A stretch of 5,802 nucleotides of DNA from Desulfobacteraceae bacterium (GTDB lineage: Bacteria > Desulfobacterota > Desulfobacteria > Desulfobacterales > Desulfobacteraceae). Position numbers and translations under genes: made by a program. The notes beneath the pieces are model-generated. The model was not told the origin of the DNA and searched no databases. It saw only the letters and a list, made by a program, of their open reading frames with translations. Of this stretch, positions 4,917 to 5,802 are shown piece by piece. Position 1 is the stretch's first letter; the number at the start of each line of letters is the position of its first letter. Where the stretch lies: NCBI GenBank assembly GCA_015486915.1, contig WFQS01000499.1:1-5802 (forward strand), given 5' to 3'.

Positions 4917-5802
4917 ATGGGAGCAATAAAAGACACTCTCAATCAAAGGGAAAAACAATTTCTCTCTCCCCTTGCCTCAATGAGCAACAAGGCATTAAGA
5001 CGTTTTCCTGATCCTCATAAAGATACCGGATACAGGCAGGCCTTCAGCATTGATGCAGATAGAATCCTAAATTCCCATGCATATACAAGGTATATAGATA
5101 AAACCCAGGTTTTTTCCCTTATTAAAAATGATCACATTACCCACAGGGTACTGCACGTACAATTAGTATCAAGGATTGCACGTACAATCGGCAGATTTCT
5201 CGGATTCAATGAAGATCTTATTGAAGCAGCCTCAATGGGACATGATATAGGCCACCCCCCTTTTGGACATGACGGAGAAAAATTTCTTTCAAAAATATGT
5301 ATGGAACATGATATAGGATATTTTCACCATAATTCTCAGTCAATTCAGTTTCTGGAAAAAATCGAACGCAAGGGAAAGGGCTGGAACTTAAGCCTTCAAA
5401 CACTTGATGCAATTCTCTGTCATAATGGTGAAGTGCATTGCAGGATACTTAAACCTGCAGAAAAAAGAAATTTTCAGGACTTTGATGCGCTTGTTAAAAA
5501 CATGAGAAACAATGAACGTCCCGATCCTGTTTCAATGACCATGGAGGGATGTATTGTCAGAATAGCAGACACCATAAGTTATGTTGGAAGGGATATGGAG
5601 GACGCTATAAGACTGAAAATTATTAAAAGAAGTGATTTACCGGAATTGTCTTCACATATCCTTGGTGTAACCAATGGAACAATTGTATTTAACCTTGTAA
5701 CGGATTTAATTACAAATAGTATAAATAAGCCTCACCTTGAATTCAGCAGTGAAGTATCAGACTCCTTAAGACAGCTTATTGAATTTAATTATCAAAGAAT
5801 AT
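4917..5802 (+). CDS. dGTPase-like HD-domain phosphohydrolase (3' end outside window)
   Basis: An open frame that runs off the window end; 295 residues are visible. It belongs to the HD-superfamily deoxyguanosinetriphosphate triphosphohydrolase-like proteins, cytosolic enzymes that cleave dNTPs to deoxynucleoside and triphosphate and so trim dNTP pools. The metal-site pattern is complete: H80 (in THRVLH), H109-D110 (GHDIGHPPFGH) and D218 (IADTISYVGRDMEDA). H118 and E121 (GHDGE) match the catalytic His-Glu of dGTPases, and HNSQS (138-142) is another family motif. The N-terminal REKQFLSPLAS and DADRILNSHAYTRYIDKTQVF are also typical. The ATG at 4917 is the first ATG after an in-frame stop at 4884; its ribosome site is weak (AAAAGAAAA), and a TTG at 4890 is a poorer alternative. 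Nucleotide preference cannot be read from sequence, and a signalling or regulatory HD protein remains possible, so the symbol dgt is not assigned. Confidence 0.88.
   Translation, partial: MGAIKDTLNQREKQFLSPLASMSNKALRRFPDPHKDTGYRQAFSIDADRILNSHAYTRYIDKTQVFSLIKNDHITHRVLHVQLVSRIARTIGRFLGFNEDLIEAASMGHDIGHPPFGHDGEKFLSKICMEHDIGYFHHNSQSIQFLEKIERKGKGWNLSLQTLDAILCHNGEVHCRILKPAEKRNFQDFDALVKNMRNNERPDPVSMTMEGCIVRIADTISYVGRDMEDAIRLKIIKRSDLPELSSHILGVTNGTIVFNLVTDLITNSINKPHLEFSSEVSDSLRQLIEFNYQRI

Overview
The window is moderately AT-rich bacterial DNA carrying five genes, all on the + strand, packed tightly except for two non-coding gaps on either side of the fourth gene. The RpoH-type sigma factor, the TPR-lipoprotein plus LolB-like pair, the short Mrp/NBP35 ATPase with a CPHC motif and the HD-domain dGTPase homologue together suggest a chromosomal region of a Gram-negative, probably of the deltaproteobacterial/Desulfobacterota type. 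That placement is inferred from remembered family resemblance and is not proven here.

Layout. (1) 22-1005: heat-shock-type sigma factor (rpoH-like). (2) 1042-2817: a lipoprotein made almost entirely of TPR repeats. (3) 2810-3622: a second lipoprotein of the LolA/LolB-like fold, whose start overlaps the end of the TPR gene by 8 bp. (4) 3623-3873: a 251-bp gap rich in hairpins, with an AT-rich palindrome, four stem-loops in a row and a terminator-like structure facing the minus strand. (5) 3874-4740: Mrp/NBP35-family iron-sulfur carrier ATPase. (6) 4741-4916: a 176-bp gap with a possible promoter and a repeat copy. (7) 4917 to the window end: the N-terminal part of a dGTPase-like HD phosphohydrolase, cut by the window edge.

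How they may work together. Genes 2 and 3 are a likely translationally coupled outer-membrane lipoprotein pair. A TPR lipoprotein next to lolB is also known in pseudomonads, so a role in lipoprotein localisation or envelope assembly is reasonable. The sigma factor just upstream may be co-transcribed with them (36-bp gap). Mrp and the dGTPase homologue are housekeeping genes (Fe-S protein maturation; dNTP pool control) and look like separate transcription units.

The most unusual content is non-coding. A 25-bp sequence (3649-3673) recurs in inverted orientation at 4854-4878 with 23 of 25 positions identical, so the mrp gene lies between inverted repeats. A third, more diverged copy lies at 3788-3805 inside a hairpin followed, on the minus strand, by eight T. 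I do not recognise this repeat family. It could be a small dispersed palindromic element, part of a small RNA, or a regulatory element. No complete new defence, mobile or metabolic system is visible.
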